The translations under genes and the position numbers were made by a program. A stretch of DNA of 64,000 nt from Prosthecobacter algae (GTDB lineage Bacteria; Verrucomicrobiota; Verrucomicrobiia; Verrucomicrobiales; Verrucomicrobiaceae). Of the stretch, positions 1-8,850 are shown piece by piece (position 1 is the first letter of the stretch; every line of letters starts with the position of its first letter). The notes under the pieces were generated by a model. The model was not told where the DNA came from. It saw only the letters and a program-made list of their open reading frames with translations, and did no database searches. The stretch covers positions 434,001-498,000 of the forward strand of contig NZ_BAABIA010000005.1 in NCBI RefSeq assembly GCF_039542385.1. Reading direction: 5' to 3'.

Positions 1-2
1 CC

Positions 3-30
3 CACAAATTCCTTTGTGTCGTCTTTTTTT
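3..30 (+). terminator. Possible weak rho-independent terminator at left edge
   Basis: A 6-bp stem (CACAAA at 3-8, TTTGTG at 13-18) with a 4-base loop is followed, after TCGTC, by a run of seven T. It would end a forward gene lying off the left edge. The stem is short and AT-rich, so the call is weak. Confidence 0.3.
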
Positions 31-126
31 ACATACACTCAATCTACGATACGTTCTGTCAGCTTGCAACGCCTAAACCGAATGGTGTTCCTCCCGAGTG
101 AATAAACCGCCCTCAACGAATACAAA

Positions 127-333
127 ATGGCTCCCTACTACGTAAACGTTAACGCTCAACCGAATGGTGATCACGAAGTCCATGAAGAAGATTGCCCATT
201 TTTGCCACTGCCCGGCAACCAAATTTATCTTGGGCTTTTCGCTTCCTGTGTCCCAGCAGTGTCCCAAGCACGCATGCATTATCACCAAGTCAATGGCTGC
301 TACTTCTGCGCCAGGCTCTGTCACACCTCGTAA
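127..333 (+). CDS. Small Cys/His-rich conserved protein (68 aa)
   Basis: A 68-residue protein with the pattern YYVN..AQPNGDHEVH near the N-terminus, a central CPFLP.P.N..YLG.F segment and a C-terminal NGCYFC....CHTS cluster. I recall this pattern from a widespread family of small bacterial proteins without an assigned function that often sit in accessory regions. The paired cysteines and histidines suggest metal binding (inference). It lies 105 bp upstream of the SLATT gene on the same strand and may be the first gene of that operon. No clear Shine-Dalgarno is visible before the ATG. The reverse-strand ORF across it is longer but shows no family pattern. Confidence 0.8.
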   Translation: MAPYYVNVNAQPNGDHEVHEEDCPFLPLPGNQIYLGLFASCVPAVSQARMHYHQVNGCYFCARLCHTS

Positions 334-438
334 CGAGACAGTCGTGTAAATACGGCGGCGATGTTGCTCATCTGAAAGCATTAGATCAGACCTGATCTAA
401 GAAGTGCAGGGAGAAAGCCGCGACACCTTCAAACTGCA

Positions 439-1242
439 ATGATTTCCTGGGCAAAACTCCAATTTTACAGATTTCGAATGGGCCGCAAGGATCCCAGACT
501 CTGTCGAGTGATCCGACAACATTTTAGTCGGCACCGGTCTCTCTTGAAAATTGCTTTACAACGAGAAGCAGAACGTGAACTCCGCTTGCGGCTTCGGAAG
601 AAACGTTCGAAAAAGAATGACCTTCCGCCATACCTCACGGATAATAACTGGGAACATGAATTGAACTACAAACTTTGGATCACCAAAGGAGCTCGTTTTG
701 CGGCAGCGCGCCGGTGTGAAGAACTTGACTCCTGTGGCCTTTGGGCGACGACAATCCTTTCTTCATACCTTATAATCGTTGGGTTAATTCCCTACATTCC
801 GCATCCGGTATTCAAGGAGATCTCACCGGAACTGCTTGGCTTTGGGACGACCGCGCTTTCCATCATTCTGATGGCAGTGACGCTCTTGATCTCGAGCCGC
901 CAATACCCGCTGCAAGCCAAGGCATTCCACGAATGCTCTCTAAAGATAGCAATTCTTTACGACCGGCTGCGACAGGCCAAGGAGATTGAAAATAAGGAGC
1001 AAAAGCGGGCACGAATCGCCGAAGTGACACATGATTATGAGGAACTTCTGCCAAACTACTCAAATCACGAAGCGATAGATCAGGATATGTTTAAGATCCA
1101 AAAATCTGCCTACTTCAAACTCAAATGGTGGTGGATTGCATGGTGCCGAATCAGCTACTACGGTCGGACTAGGGCTATGTTAGATCTCATTATCGCAGCG
1201 GGTGTTATTGTTACAGGTTTTTTGCTTACAAGTAGAGACTGA
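439..1242 (+). CDS. SLATT-domain membrane protein (candidate defence effector)
   Basis: A 267-residue protein with a basic N-terminal 60 residues, a strongly hydrophobic helix at about 101-120, a second at 132-152, a soluble helical region with an SRQYPLQAKAFHECSLKI stretch (153-170), and a third hydrophobic helix at about 246-263. The helix hairpin followed by an R.Y...A..FH.....I.YD-type stretch fits the SLATT family (SMODS and SLOG-associating 2TM effector). SLATT proteins are predicted membrane-perturbing effectors of nucleotide-signal or other conflict systems. No SMODS/CD-NTase, SLOG or reverse transcriptase gene is adjacent. Instead it sits 36 bp upstream of a nuclease-helicase gene in the same direction, so the two are probably co-transcribed. 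Family membership was judged by eye; the SLATT subfamily (perhaps SLATT_5) is uncertain. Confidence 0.75.
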   Translation: MISWAKLQFYRFRMGRKDPRLCRVIRQHFSRHRSLLKIALQREAERELRLRLRKKRSKKNDLPPYLTDNNWEHELNYKLWITKGARFAAARRCEELDSCGLWATTILSSYLIIVGLIPYIPHPVFKEISPELLGFGTTALSIILMAVTLLISSRQYPLQAKAFHECSLKIAILYDRLRQAKEIENKEQKRARIAEVTHDYEELLPNYSNHEAIDQDMFKIQKSAYFKLKWWWIAWCRISYYGRTRAMLDLIIAAGVIVTGFLLTSRD

Positions 1243-1278
1243 CAATCTTTTATCACCTGGAATATAACCCAATTTCTA

Positions 1279-4200
1279 ATGAAAAAAATCGGAGCCAATA
1301 TCATTTATTCACCGGCTGACTTGATCCGTTATCTAGAGTCGCCATTCTCTTCATGGATGGATCGGTGTTATCTGGAGGATCGAGCATCTTTCATTCCGGA
1401 CAAGGAAACCGAGGATCAGAAACTGATCTTTGAAACCGGATATAAGCATGAAAATAGGGTCCTCAGTAGGTTTAAGGATTCCACGCCAGGTCTTATCGAG
1501 ATCCCAACGGACGAGTTTGAAAAAGCAAAAGCTCAAACTTCCTTGGCCCTAATTGCTAAACCTCCGATTATCTTTCAGGCTGCACTCGATTTAGATCAGT
1601 TTGCTGGCTACGCAGACTTTCTCATTCTCGATTCGACGGGGAAGTTCCAGGTCTGGGATACTAAGCTGGCGCACTCTCCCAAACCCTACTATATAGTTCA
1701 GCTTTGTTGCTATTCCGAGATGCTTGCCGCTGCGACGGGAGATGATGTTCCAAACAGCTTCGGCGTGATTTTGGGAAACGACAACCGCGTTGAGTTTCGC
1801 GTTAAAGATTTCATCGATTACTACCGCCGGATCAAAAGCAGCTTCCTGAAAATGCAGGAAAACTTTGTGGCCAATATATCCCAACGACCTGAACCGCTTC
1901 CTCGCGCAGATCATGGACGATGGACCTCTCACGCGGAAAGCTTCTTCACGGAGCGAGATCATCTCGTGAGAGTGGCTGGCATCAGTGTAGGCCAGATCAA
2001 AAAGTTGAGCATGGAGGGAATACGGACACTCACTGATCTAGCAGGGGCCGGTGGGCGAACGGTACGGAAACTCGCGGACGAATCGCTGAAAAAGTTAGTA
2101 GCGCAGGCTCGTCTCCAGAAGCAGACACTCGACGACAGAAAAATAAATCCGGCAGCGAAACCAAGGTTTGAGATTCTAGCTAGCAGGGGTAAAAATGGTG
2201 AACCTGTAGGCCTGGCAAAATTGCCTCCCCCCCATTTCGCAGATGTATACTTCGACATGGAGGGTTTCCCCTTGGTGGCAGGTGGACTGGAATATCTCTT
2301 CGGAGCATCCACCAAGGTTTCGCAGGGAACCGATTTGGAGTTTCATGATTGGTGGGCTCATGATCGCGCCGAAGAAAAGCAGGCGTTCGAGCAGTTCGTA
2401 GACTGGGTTCATGCCAGGTGGCTTCAAAACCCAGAGATGCACATTTATCACTATGCAGCATATGAAGTCAGCGCGATTCGCCGCCTCAGCACCAGGCACG
2501 ATTCTCGCCAGGATGAAGTGGACAATTTGCTCCGCAATAATGTCTTCGTTGATCTGTACCAGACCGTAAGCCAAGGCATCCGTATCGGAGAAGACAGCTA
2601 TTCCATCAAAAAGGTGGAAAGCCTCTATCGAGAAAAACGATCAACGGGAGTTACGACCGCTGTGGATTCAATCGTCCAATATGCTCGTTGGATTGAGAGC
2701 GGCGAGGGGTGCAAGTGGGAGCAAAGCGCCATTCTAGCTGGAATTCGGGATTACAACGAGGACGACTGCCGGTCCACAGCTGAACTGGCCCAGTGGCTAC
2801 ATCAGGCGATCATCGATTACGGCATCTCAAACACAATGCCTTTCCCAACCGTTGAGGCCATCGCTCCTCTGCCGCTCACACCTGAAATCTTGGCGAAACT
2901 CGAAACGATACGACGATTGAGATCGCTTGGAGGCTTGGTTGCCCTAACACTCGCCGATCTTGTTGACTTTCACAGACGCGAGCAAAAGCCAATCTGGTGG
3001 CGAATGTTTGATCGTGCCGAAGCCGCACCGGAAGAATTGCGTGACGACCCAGGTTGTATTCAAGGAGTCAGCGCTTTCGGAGATGCAGTGCCTGACAAAA
3101 AGTCCCTCATACAGGAATATCGTTTTGATGCGTCTCAAGAATGCAAGCTCTCCGCAGGTGATAATTCCACAGTGATGTTTTCGCACAACCTTGATGCGAA
3201 GCCCAACTTGTTGGAATTGAACTTGGCTACTGGAGTGCTTCGCCTCAAACTTGGAACCGGTAGCATAAACTCGAAATTCGATGGGGCTTTTCCAAATTCA
3301 GGGTCGATCCTTCAAAATGAGTTTGTGTCTCAGGAAGCCATAGCCAATGCGATTGAAGAGGTTGCCAGTAATCATCTTACTGGTACGCTCCACCCTTCCG
3401 CCGCATCTTTATTACAGGGAAGACCTGCGGGCCCCCCCCTCAAGCGGGTTGACGAAGACCTCTTGGCAGCTGCGATTAGAATCACGGCGTCGATGCAAGG
3501 TGAGTGCCTCGTAATCCAAGGACCTCCAGGGACTGGAAAGACTTATACGGCATCTCGGGTCATAGCCGCTCTCGTAACAGCGGGGAAGAAGGTGGGCATC
3601 ACCTCAAATAGCCATAAGGCAGTGATCAACTTGCTAAAGGCATGCGGGGAAGCACTGACAGCAACCGGTCTGGAATTAAGAGGCATTAAGGTTGGGGATA
3701 ATAACGAAGATCCCGTGTTCAAAGCCAACCCTCGTCTGGTTCATGTTAAGATCTCAAAAGACGCGCGAGCATCGTATTCGAGTGGCATTGTCGCGGGAAC
3801 CGCCTGGCTCTTCACGCTTCCAGAATGGGAAGAAGCTCTTGATGTGCTTTTCATTGATGAGGCTGGGCAGGTATCCCTAGCAAACGCAGTCGCGATGTCA
3901 CGATGCGCGAAAAACTTGGTTCTTCTGGGTGATCAGATGCAACTTGAGCAACCGATTCAAGGCAGTCATCCCGGAGACGCTGGTCTGTCATCGCTTCAAT
4001 ATGCTTTAAAGGACACGTCATTGACCCTGCCGGATGCACCAATTTTTCACGCAGTAGTGCCTGACAACTTTGGTTTGTTCCTGGGAGAATCGCGTCGCAT
4101 GCATCCAGATGTTTGCACTTTCATTTCAGAGACCATTTACGAGGGCAGGCTTCAATCCCATGCCGATTGCGCCACACAAAATATCTCCGTTTCTGGCAAC

Positions 4201-4689
4201 GAGGGAGCCTTGGTCAGTAAGGGGGTTGGAATCGTCTTCAGCGGGGTGGAACACGACGGTAATATCCAGCAGAGCGACGAGGAGGTTCATCGAGCCAAGG
4301 CGATCTTTGAAGAGTTACTCGGACGCCCACACACAACGAAAAACGGAGAAACAAGGCCCCTAGTTCTTTCGGATTTCCTCTTTATTGCGCCGTACAATGC
4401 GCAGGTTAGATCTCTCCAAGCTGCTTTGCCAACGGGGGCACGGGTCGGTAGCGTGGACAAGTTTCAGGGCCAGGAGGCTCCAGTTTGCATTTTGTCTCTC
4501 TGCTCTAGTTTTGGTGAATATGGGGCTCGTGGGCTGGGCTTTATTCTGGACCGGAATCGTATCAACGTGGCGATTTCACGTGCGCAATGCCTCGCAGTTG
4601 TGGTCGCTGATCCTCGGATCGCAATGACATCTGCTGGTTCAATCGAGGAAATGCGATTACTTAACCTATTTTGCAAAGTGACATCTTAA
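1279..4689 (+). CDS. TM0106-type RecB-like nuclease / DEDD exonuclease / SF1 helicase fusion
   Basis: This 1136-residue protein has three enzymatic modules. Residues ~1-200 are a RecB/Cas4-like nuclease, with E58, D113 (GYADFLIL), D127-T-K129 and a Q-L-C-C-Y motif. Residues ~320-510 are an RNase H-fold DEDD exonuclease: D326-M-E328 near the start and DYNEDDC at 491-497 at the end. Residues ~720-1130 are an SF1 DNA2/NAM7-type helicase: Walker A GPPGTGKT at ~749, DEAG box at ~857, a LLGDQMQLEQP motif III, DKFQGQE and NRINVAISRA. This matches long members of the TM0106 RecB-like family. A helix-hairpin-helix-like stretch (residues ~230-270) links the first two modules. It probably unwinds and degrades nucleic acid. 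It lies between a SLATT gene and an HNH gene (63 bp downstream), all forward. Confidence 0.9.
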   Translation: MKKIGANIIYSPADLIRYLESPFSSWMDRCYLEDRASFIPDKETEDQKLIFETGYKHENRVLSRFKDSTPGLIEIPTDEFEKAKAQTSLALIAKPPIIFQAALDLDQFAGYADFLILDSTGKFQVWDTKLAHSPKPYYIVQLCCYSEMLAAATGDDVPNSFGVILGNDNRVEFRVKDFIDYYRRIKSSFLKMQENFVANISQRPEPLPRADHGRWTSHAESFFTERDHLVRVAGISVGQIKKLSMEGIRTLTDLAGAGGRTVRKLADESLKKLVAQARLQKQTLDDRKINPAAKPRFEILASRGKNGEPVGLAKLPPPHFADVYFDMEGFPLVAGGLEYLFGASTKVSQGTDLEFHDWWAHDRAEEKQAFEQFVDWVHARWLQNPEMHIYHYAAYEVSAIRRLSTRHDSRQDEVDNLLRNNVFVDLYQTVSQGIRIGEDSYSIKKVESLYREKRSTGVTTAVDSIVQYARWIESGEGCKWEQSAILAGIRDYNEDDCRSTAELAQWLHQAIIDYGISNTMPFPTVEAIAPLPLTPEILAKLETIRRLRSLGGLVALTLADLVDFHRREQKPIWWRMFDRAEAAPEELRDDPGCIQGVSAFGDAVPDKKSLIQEYRFDASQECKLSAGDNSTVMFSHNLDAKPNLLELNLATGVLRLKLGTGSINSKFDGAFPNSGSILQNEFVSQEAIANAIEEVASNHLTGTLHPSAASLLQGRPAGPPLKRVDEDLLAAAIRITASMQGECLVIQGPPGTGKTYTASRVIAALVTAGKKVGITSNSHKAVINLLKACGEALTATGLELRGIKVGDNNEDPVFKANPRLVHVKISKDARASYSSGIVAGTAWLFTLPEWEEALDVLFIDEAGQVSLANAVAMSRCAKNLVLLGDQMQLEQPIQGSHPGDAGLSSLQYALKDTSLTLPDAPIFHAVVPDNFGLFLGESRRMHPDVCTFISETIYEGRLQSHADCATQNISVSGNEGALVSKGVGIVFSGVEHDGNIQQSDEEVHRAKAIFEELLGRPHTTKNGETRPLVLSDFLFIAPYNAQVRSLQAALPTGARVGSVDKFQGQEAPVCILSLCSSFGEYGARGLGFILDRNRINVAISRAQCLAVVVADPRIAMTSAGSIEEMRLLNLFCKVTS

Positions 4690-4752
4690 GCCAGGCGACT
4701 ACTGCTCCAGTCTAACCTCTTCATTCTACCAACAGCTAATATTACTTTTCCC

Positions 4753-5373
4753 ATGTTCTGGCGAGAATTCCCTTCCAAAGCGGCTGCAAAGATCGCCATT
4801 CAAAAGATCATTAATGAGCAACCGTTCAAGCAGCCGTTTGAGTCCTCGCTCATTAGCGATTTAATATTGGAACGTCATTATTTCTGTTCACTTCGTGGCC
4901 TGCGCCCATCACGATTTCGGAAGATACCAAGCTACGGAGCTTATTCCTTTGAGGGAGACTTTACTGGTTGGTTGGAGCGAGATATTGGCTGGCATCCTGT
5001 ATCCTGGACTAAATGCCTTATGCCACCATTGACTGAGTGGGATCGTATTGTTCGTGCCATGAGAGACCGCTGTCTGGATGCCAAAACCTTTTACCGGGAT
5101 GCCCATTTCATTTGCGAAGGATGCGGCATAGAAGAATCTGCGGAGGTTCATCACAAGCAACCTTCGTTTTTGGCGATCGCTACGAGCATTCGAGCAGATG
5201 TTTCAGACGTGGAGATCGCTGATTGCCTGTCAGGATGGGACTGGTTTGTCAAAGGTGACTTCTCTCTGCCCGAAGGCCACAAGATCACTGGGCTTTTTGA
5301 TCAACGCCACAATCTCGCCAACCTCGAAGCGCTTTGTAAGGACTGTCATAACAAGACCAAAAAACGGTCCTGA
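4753..5373 (+). CDS. HNH endonuclease
   Basis: A 206-residue protein whose C-terminal half carries a complete HNH (beta-beta-alpha metal) nuclease signature: zinc knuckle C121-x2-C124, H133-H134 (VHHKQP), H186-N187 (RHNLANLEALC), then C195-x2-C198-H199. The N-terminal 100 residues show no domain I recognise and may be a DNA-recognition or partner-binding region. It is the last gene of the forward SLATT/helicase run. The stop codon (5371-5373) abuts an IS66 remnant on the other strand, so its original 3' flank, and possibly a few C-terminal residues, may have been changed by the insertion. HNH nucleases of this kind act in restriction, homing and phage functions; the defence role is from context. 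Confidence 0.85.
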   Translation: MFWREFPSKAAAKIAIQKIINEQPFKQPFESSLISDLILERHYFCSLRGLRPSRFRKIPSYGAYSFEGDFTGWLERDIGWHPVSWTKCLMPPLTEWDRIVRAMRDRCLDAKTFYRDAHFICEGCGIEESAEVHHKQPSFLAIATSIRADVSDVEIADCLSGWDWFVKGDFSLPEGHKITGLFDQRHNLANLEALCKDCHNKTKKRS

Positions 5374-5529
5374 GGTGATGGTGTAGAGGGTCACACTGCG
5401 CTGGCTTCCTTGTGCATCACCGATGAACAGCCAGTTCTTTTTGCCGATGGCGGTGGGGCGGATCGAGTTCTCAACCGGGTTGTTGTCAATCTCCACACGG
5501 TAGCGCGGGTGCCAGCCCTCCGAGATCAC
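5374..5529 (-). mobile_element. IS66 transposase C-terminal remnant
   Basis: Read on the reverse strand from 5529, the translation contains VEIDNNPVENSIRPTAIGKK and NWLFIGDAQGSQRSVTLYTI, which is the very conserved C-terminal block of IS66-family (TnpC) transposases. Only about 50 residues remain. Similarity stops near 5379, six bases from the HNH stop codon; on the other side it abuts the stop codon of mcrC. No IS66 end repeats or tnpA/tnpB genes are visible. This is a dead fragment marking an old insertion or recombination point between the two defence operons. Confidence 0.85.
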
Positions 5530-6920
5530 CCTTCCAGCGCGTGCAGCACCTTTTGGGCAAAGGTCGCTTCAGCCCGGCGGAGTTGCTCCAGCGCTGGGCT
5601 CGCGGAGGCGAGCCCAGCGGCATCCCATCCAGTGATGTCAAAAGTCAGCACCCCAAGGCGATGCTGCGGATGACGACTCAGCGCTGCCACATCCCCCTGC
5701 GGAGCCCCGCGCACCGGCGTGATAAACAGGCCCAGCAGGGAGCGATCCGTACGCCCATAATGATACAGATACGTACTCATCTGGTAGAGATCCTCGCGAG
5801 AAACGCCGTCTTTTTCATAGCGCCCCACCTGCGTGTCGTTTTTAAACTTGGCATCCAGCACGGCCACAACGTGACCCTCTCGCTCGATCAAGAGATCCGG
5901 CCGGATCTGCCGCCGCTCCCCCTCCAGCAGCCACTCCCCACCTTTGTGGTTAGGGCTGAAGATGCGATACCGCGCCGGTAAATACCGCCCCAGCACGGCC
6001 AGCAGGTAGTTCTCCCACAGCTCCGCAAGGTCAATCAAGTACGACGGCGTGTCCTGTAGCAAACTCTCCGCCCGGTCATGGCCCCCGCCAAAACGCCGCA
6101 GGAGGGCCACACTGGCCTGCATGAGCGGGCGGTAGCCGATAGAAAAGCGCGTGTAGCGGATCTTGGCAATCTCCTCGGCCCTAACAACTTGTGCGGAGAC
6201 GCCAAAAGCAGCCAGCCTCTCCTCATAGCCCGCTAGGTCACGCATCAGCGCGGGGTAGGCCCCCGCCTTGGAGAGCAGGCGGATCACCTGGAGGATGGTT
6301 CGGCTAATGGAGGTATCCATCGTCAGCGGCGCATCCAGGCAGGCAAAGCGGCTCTGATCCACCGCATTGTCCCGGATCTGCCTGGGCACATCCAGCCGAC
6401 TGCGAAAGAACCGATCATTGGTTTTCCGTACCCGATACTCCTTGGGGATGTGGCAGCGGCGCAGGGCCTGGTTAAACAGGCTCTTCCACAGCATCACAAG
6501 CAGCCAGGTAGCGCCATCCCTCTCCGTCTGCATGGGGGCCGCCGCATTCGGGGGCTGATAGATGCCGGAGGTATACTGAAGCAGGTAGCTGAGCATGCCG
6601 CTGCCCCAGCGCGGCTGGAGGCGCAGCGTGATGACCTCCCCGCCGATCTTGGTGCTGTAAGTGCCGATGAAGTGGGAGACGCTGAAGCATGCCTCCGTAA
6701 TGATGTAGCCCGCGCGCCCAGCAGCCTCTGCCTTCTGCACCGTGTAGGTGAGGATGTCGCTCAAGTCCGCCGCATACGGGCGGGGATCACCGCGCAGGGA
6801 CACCAGAGGCACCTCCCCCTTCATAAGGGCCGTATTCAGCTCATCCACTGCCGCCAGTAGCAGGGGCAAGGGCTTGCCGCCGTACCGCGTGGTGGAGCAG
6901 TCTTGAAACGTGTAAACCAT
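5526..6920 (-). CDS. mcrC: McrC-like nuclease subunit of type IV restriction
   Basis: About 464 residues from the ATG at 6920; a GTG four codons upstream (6932) is an alternative start. The C-terminal third carries a PD-(D/E)XK nuclease core: RPDLLIE near residue 346 and VLDAKFK near 361, then a Y-Q-M-S-T-Y-L motif. This fits McrC, the subunit that cleaves DNA when recruited by the McrB GTPase to methylated sites. It starts just after the mcrB stop codon (6935-6937), so the two are translationally close and form one reverse-strand operon. Its 3' end abuts the IS66 remnant, but the C-terminus looks intact. Confidence 0.88.
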   Translation of the reverse strand: MVYTFQDCSTTRYGGKPLPLLLAAVDELNTALMKGEVPLVSLRGDPRPYAADLSDILTYTVQKAEAAGRAGYIITEACFSVSHFIGTYSTKIGGEVITLRLQPRWGSGMLSYLLQYTSGIYQPPNAAAPMQTERDGATWLLVMLWKSLFNQALRRCHIPKEYRVRKTNDRFFRSRLDVPRQIRDNAVDQSRFACLDAPLTMDTSISRTILQVIRLLSKAGAYPALMRDLAGYEERLAAFGVSAQVVRAEEIAKIRYTRFSIGYRPLMQASVALLRRFGGGHDRAESLLQDTPSYLIDLAELWENYLLAVLGRYLPARYRIFSPNHKGGEWLLEGERRQIRPDLLIEREGHVVAVLDAKFKNDTQVGRYEKDGVSREDLYQMSTYLYHYGRTDRSLLGLFITPVRGAPQGDVAALSRHPQHRLGVLTFDITGWDAAGLASASPALEQLRRAEATFAQKVLHALEG

Positions 6921-6934
6921 GATTGAAAACACAG

Positions 6935-8647
6935 TTAGGCCGCACTGGAGAAACTATACGTAAAGCGCTCGCGCTGCTGCACCAGAGCCTGTTCATAGTT
7001 AGCCGTATCAGCCCCCAGGTATTCCTCAATCAAGGGCTTCAAGTGGTAATCCCAGAGCTGCTCCAGGGCAAAGGTGCTGAGGCTACGCCCTCCATCTTCA
7101 ACCTCCTCAAGAGGGCAAAAGTCGTGTACCTTCATGAAATAGGCCTGGCCAATCGCAAAGTCGCCCGGCAGCTTCGGGCCGTCGGCATCCGTCATGAGGT
7201 AGGCGTTCAGCGCCTTTGCGCGGTCCAGCAGGAACTGCATCTCTACAGCGGGAAACTTAACCTCGGGCTGCATGCCCCAGTCCAGCAGGCACTCCAGATT
7301 TGGGTCCAGCTTATCAAAGATGAAGCGGCGGCGCAGGGCTAGGTCAAAGGAAACCAAGCTCTTATCCGTGGTATTCATCGCTCCGATGAGATAAACATTC
7401 TTGGGGATGCTGAACCTGCCAAAATGTGTCACCTGCACCACCTCACCTCGATATTCCAGCGCATACATCAGCTCCCCAAAAACAGAGGACAGATCCGCAC
7501 GATTGATCTCATCCACGATGAGAACAAACGGTTTGTTAGACTCAGCCGCCGCTTTACAGAAGCGTAGAAACACCCCCTCATTCAGCTGGTAGCTCAGGCC
7601 GCCCGTAGTCTCATCCAGGCAGGGCAGGATACCCCCCATAAAGTCTTGATAGCTGTAGTTGGGATGAAACTGGATCAACTCCCAGCAGCCCTTCTCAAAC
7701 GCAGCCGCGCCCCTGCTACTCTGGTCCAGTTTGCCAAACTGAAGGTCCTGAAACTCCTCCTTCGTGCCTCCCGCACCCAGCAGCATTTCCTGGGCGATCT
7801 TCTTGGCCGAAAACGTCTTCCCCGTGCCGGGCGGCCCGTAGAGAATTAGCGCCTGATTGCCCTTTTGCAGCAGGTCCAGCGCATTTCTCGTGGTGGTGAC
7901 TTGCAGACTGGCCGTGAAGAGAAGATTCCGCAGGGTGACCTTTTCCGTCGTGGAAAGCTGGCTGTACGTCTTGCCCGTGATCTGCTGGCACAGCGTGTCC
8001 GAAGCCTGCGGCCACACTTGGATAAATTGAGGCAGACTGAGCCCCTCCAAATCGCCTAACAAAGGATCGAGCAAAGGAGCCACTTGCCAGAAGGAGTGCA
8101 GGCTGAAGAGCGGCACATGCTTGTCCCGATTCGCCAGCATCCATAGGTACTTCACCAGAAAGCGCTGCGGTTTGTAAAAGGCGAGCGCCTCCATGCTCGG
8201 CTGATCTTTGCAGGTGTGATAAAAGCGGACGATCTCAAACGGGAAGTTGTAGGAGACAAAGAAGGACTCAGGGTTACTCGGCAGCACCGAGGTGGTCTCC
8301 GATTCATATTCGGATTCCCCGGCCGCATTGGAAGACACGCGGAAGTGCGGATCTCTCCATTGCACATGGATGAGCTGGGCTACGTCCTCGATCTGCAAGG
8401 CATGCTGCTTCAGCGCCTCGTGCAGCTGATAGTATTGCTGCAGATTGGCCTTCACCGTGGCCCAACTGCTCTGCGGAATACCCTCATCCTCCGCTGTTTG
8501 AGAGGCGGTGAAGTCTGGCTGCGCAGTCTTTAGCTGATCCCAGCGATCCACAATCTCCTTGATCTGTCGGAGGCGTTCAGAGACTTTTGGGGAGGCAGCA
8601 GGCGCGTGTTTCCACAGGTATTGGAGTTTAGGCAGGCTCAGGCTCAT
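6935..8647 (-). CDS. mcrB: McrB-like AAA+ GTPase of type IV restriction
   Basis: 570 residues from the ATG at 8647 (a longer reading to 8806 adds 53 basic residues with no family resemblance). The AAA+ core has Walker A GPPGTGKT near residue 268, Walker B IVDEINRADL near 379 and the McrB-type MNTTDKS sensor motif near 424, followed by an LRRRF arginine stretch. In McrBC systems this subunit forms a GTP-driven ring that recognises modified DNA and activates McrC. The N-terminal ~200 residues, where target specificity is set, show no DUF3578 or other domain I recognise, so the modification recognised is unknown. It is followed directly by mcrC. Confidence 0.88.
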   Translation of the reverse strand: MSLSLPKLQYLWKHAPAASPKVSERLRQIKEIVDRWDQLKTAQPDFTASQTAEDEGIPQSSWATVKANLQQYYQLHEALKQHALQIEDVAQLIHVQWRDPHFRVSSNAAGESEYESETTSVLPSNPESFFVSYNFPFEIVRFYHTCKDQPSMEALAFYKPQRFLVKYLWMLANRDKHVPLFSLHSFWQVAPLLDPLLGDLEGLSLPQFIQVWPQASDTLCQQITGKTYSQLSTTEKVTLRNLLFTASLQVTTTRNALDLLQKGNQALILYGPPGTGKTFSAKKIAQEMLLGAGGTKEEFQDLQFGKLDQSSRGAAAFEKGCWELIQFHPNYSYQDFMGGILPCLDETTGGLSYQLNEGVFLRFCKAAAESNKPFVLIVDEINRADLSSVFGELMYALEYRGEVVQVTHFGRFSIPKNVYLIGAMNTTDKSLVSFDLALRRRFIFDKLDPNLECLLDWGMQPEVKFPAVEMQFLLDRAKALNAYLMTDADGPKLPGDFAIGQAYFMKVHDFCPLEEVEDGGRSLSTFALEQLWDYHLKPLIEEYLGADTANYEQALVQQRERFTYSFSSAA

Positions 8648-8850
8648 TGGCGGGCAGGGGTTAAGAAAGTGTTTTGAGAAAAGACGCGTATTCAGCCGAA
8701 GGAAACGCAGCCTGACAAGTCTGGAATTTTTCTCTAGCCCCTCATTGACGACGGAACGTCGCCACCACCTCTCGACCACCGTGAAAGCTGTTGGGACAAA
8801 GACCACCGAGACGGTGAAGCGTTAGGCGTAGCCAGCATCCGGGAAGGGAG

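Noticed and set aside
73..381. 102-codon reverse ORF at the left edge
   Set aside because: Antisense to the conserved 68-aa protein with clear Cys/His pattern.
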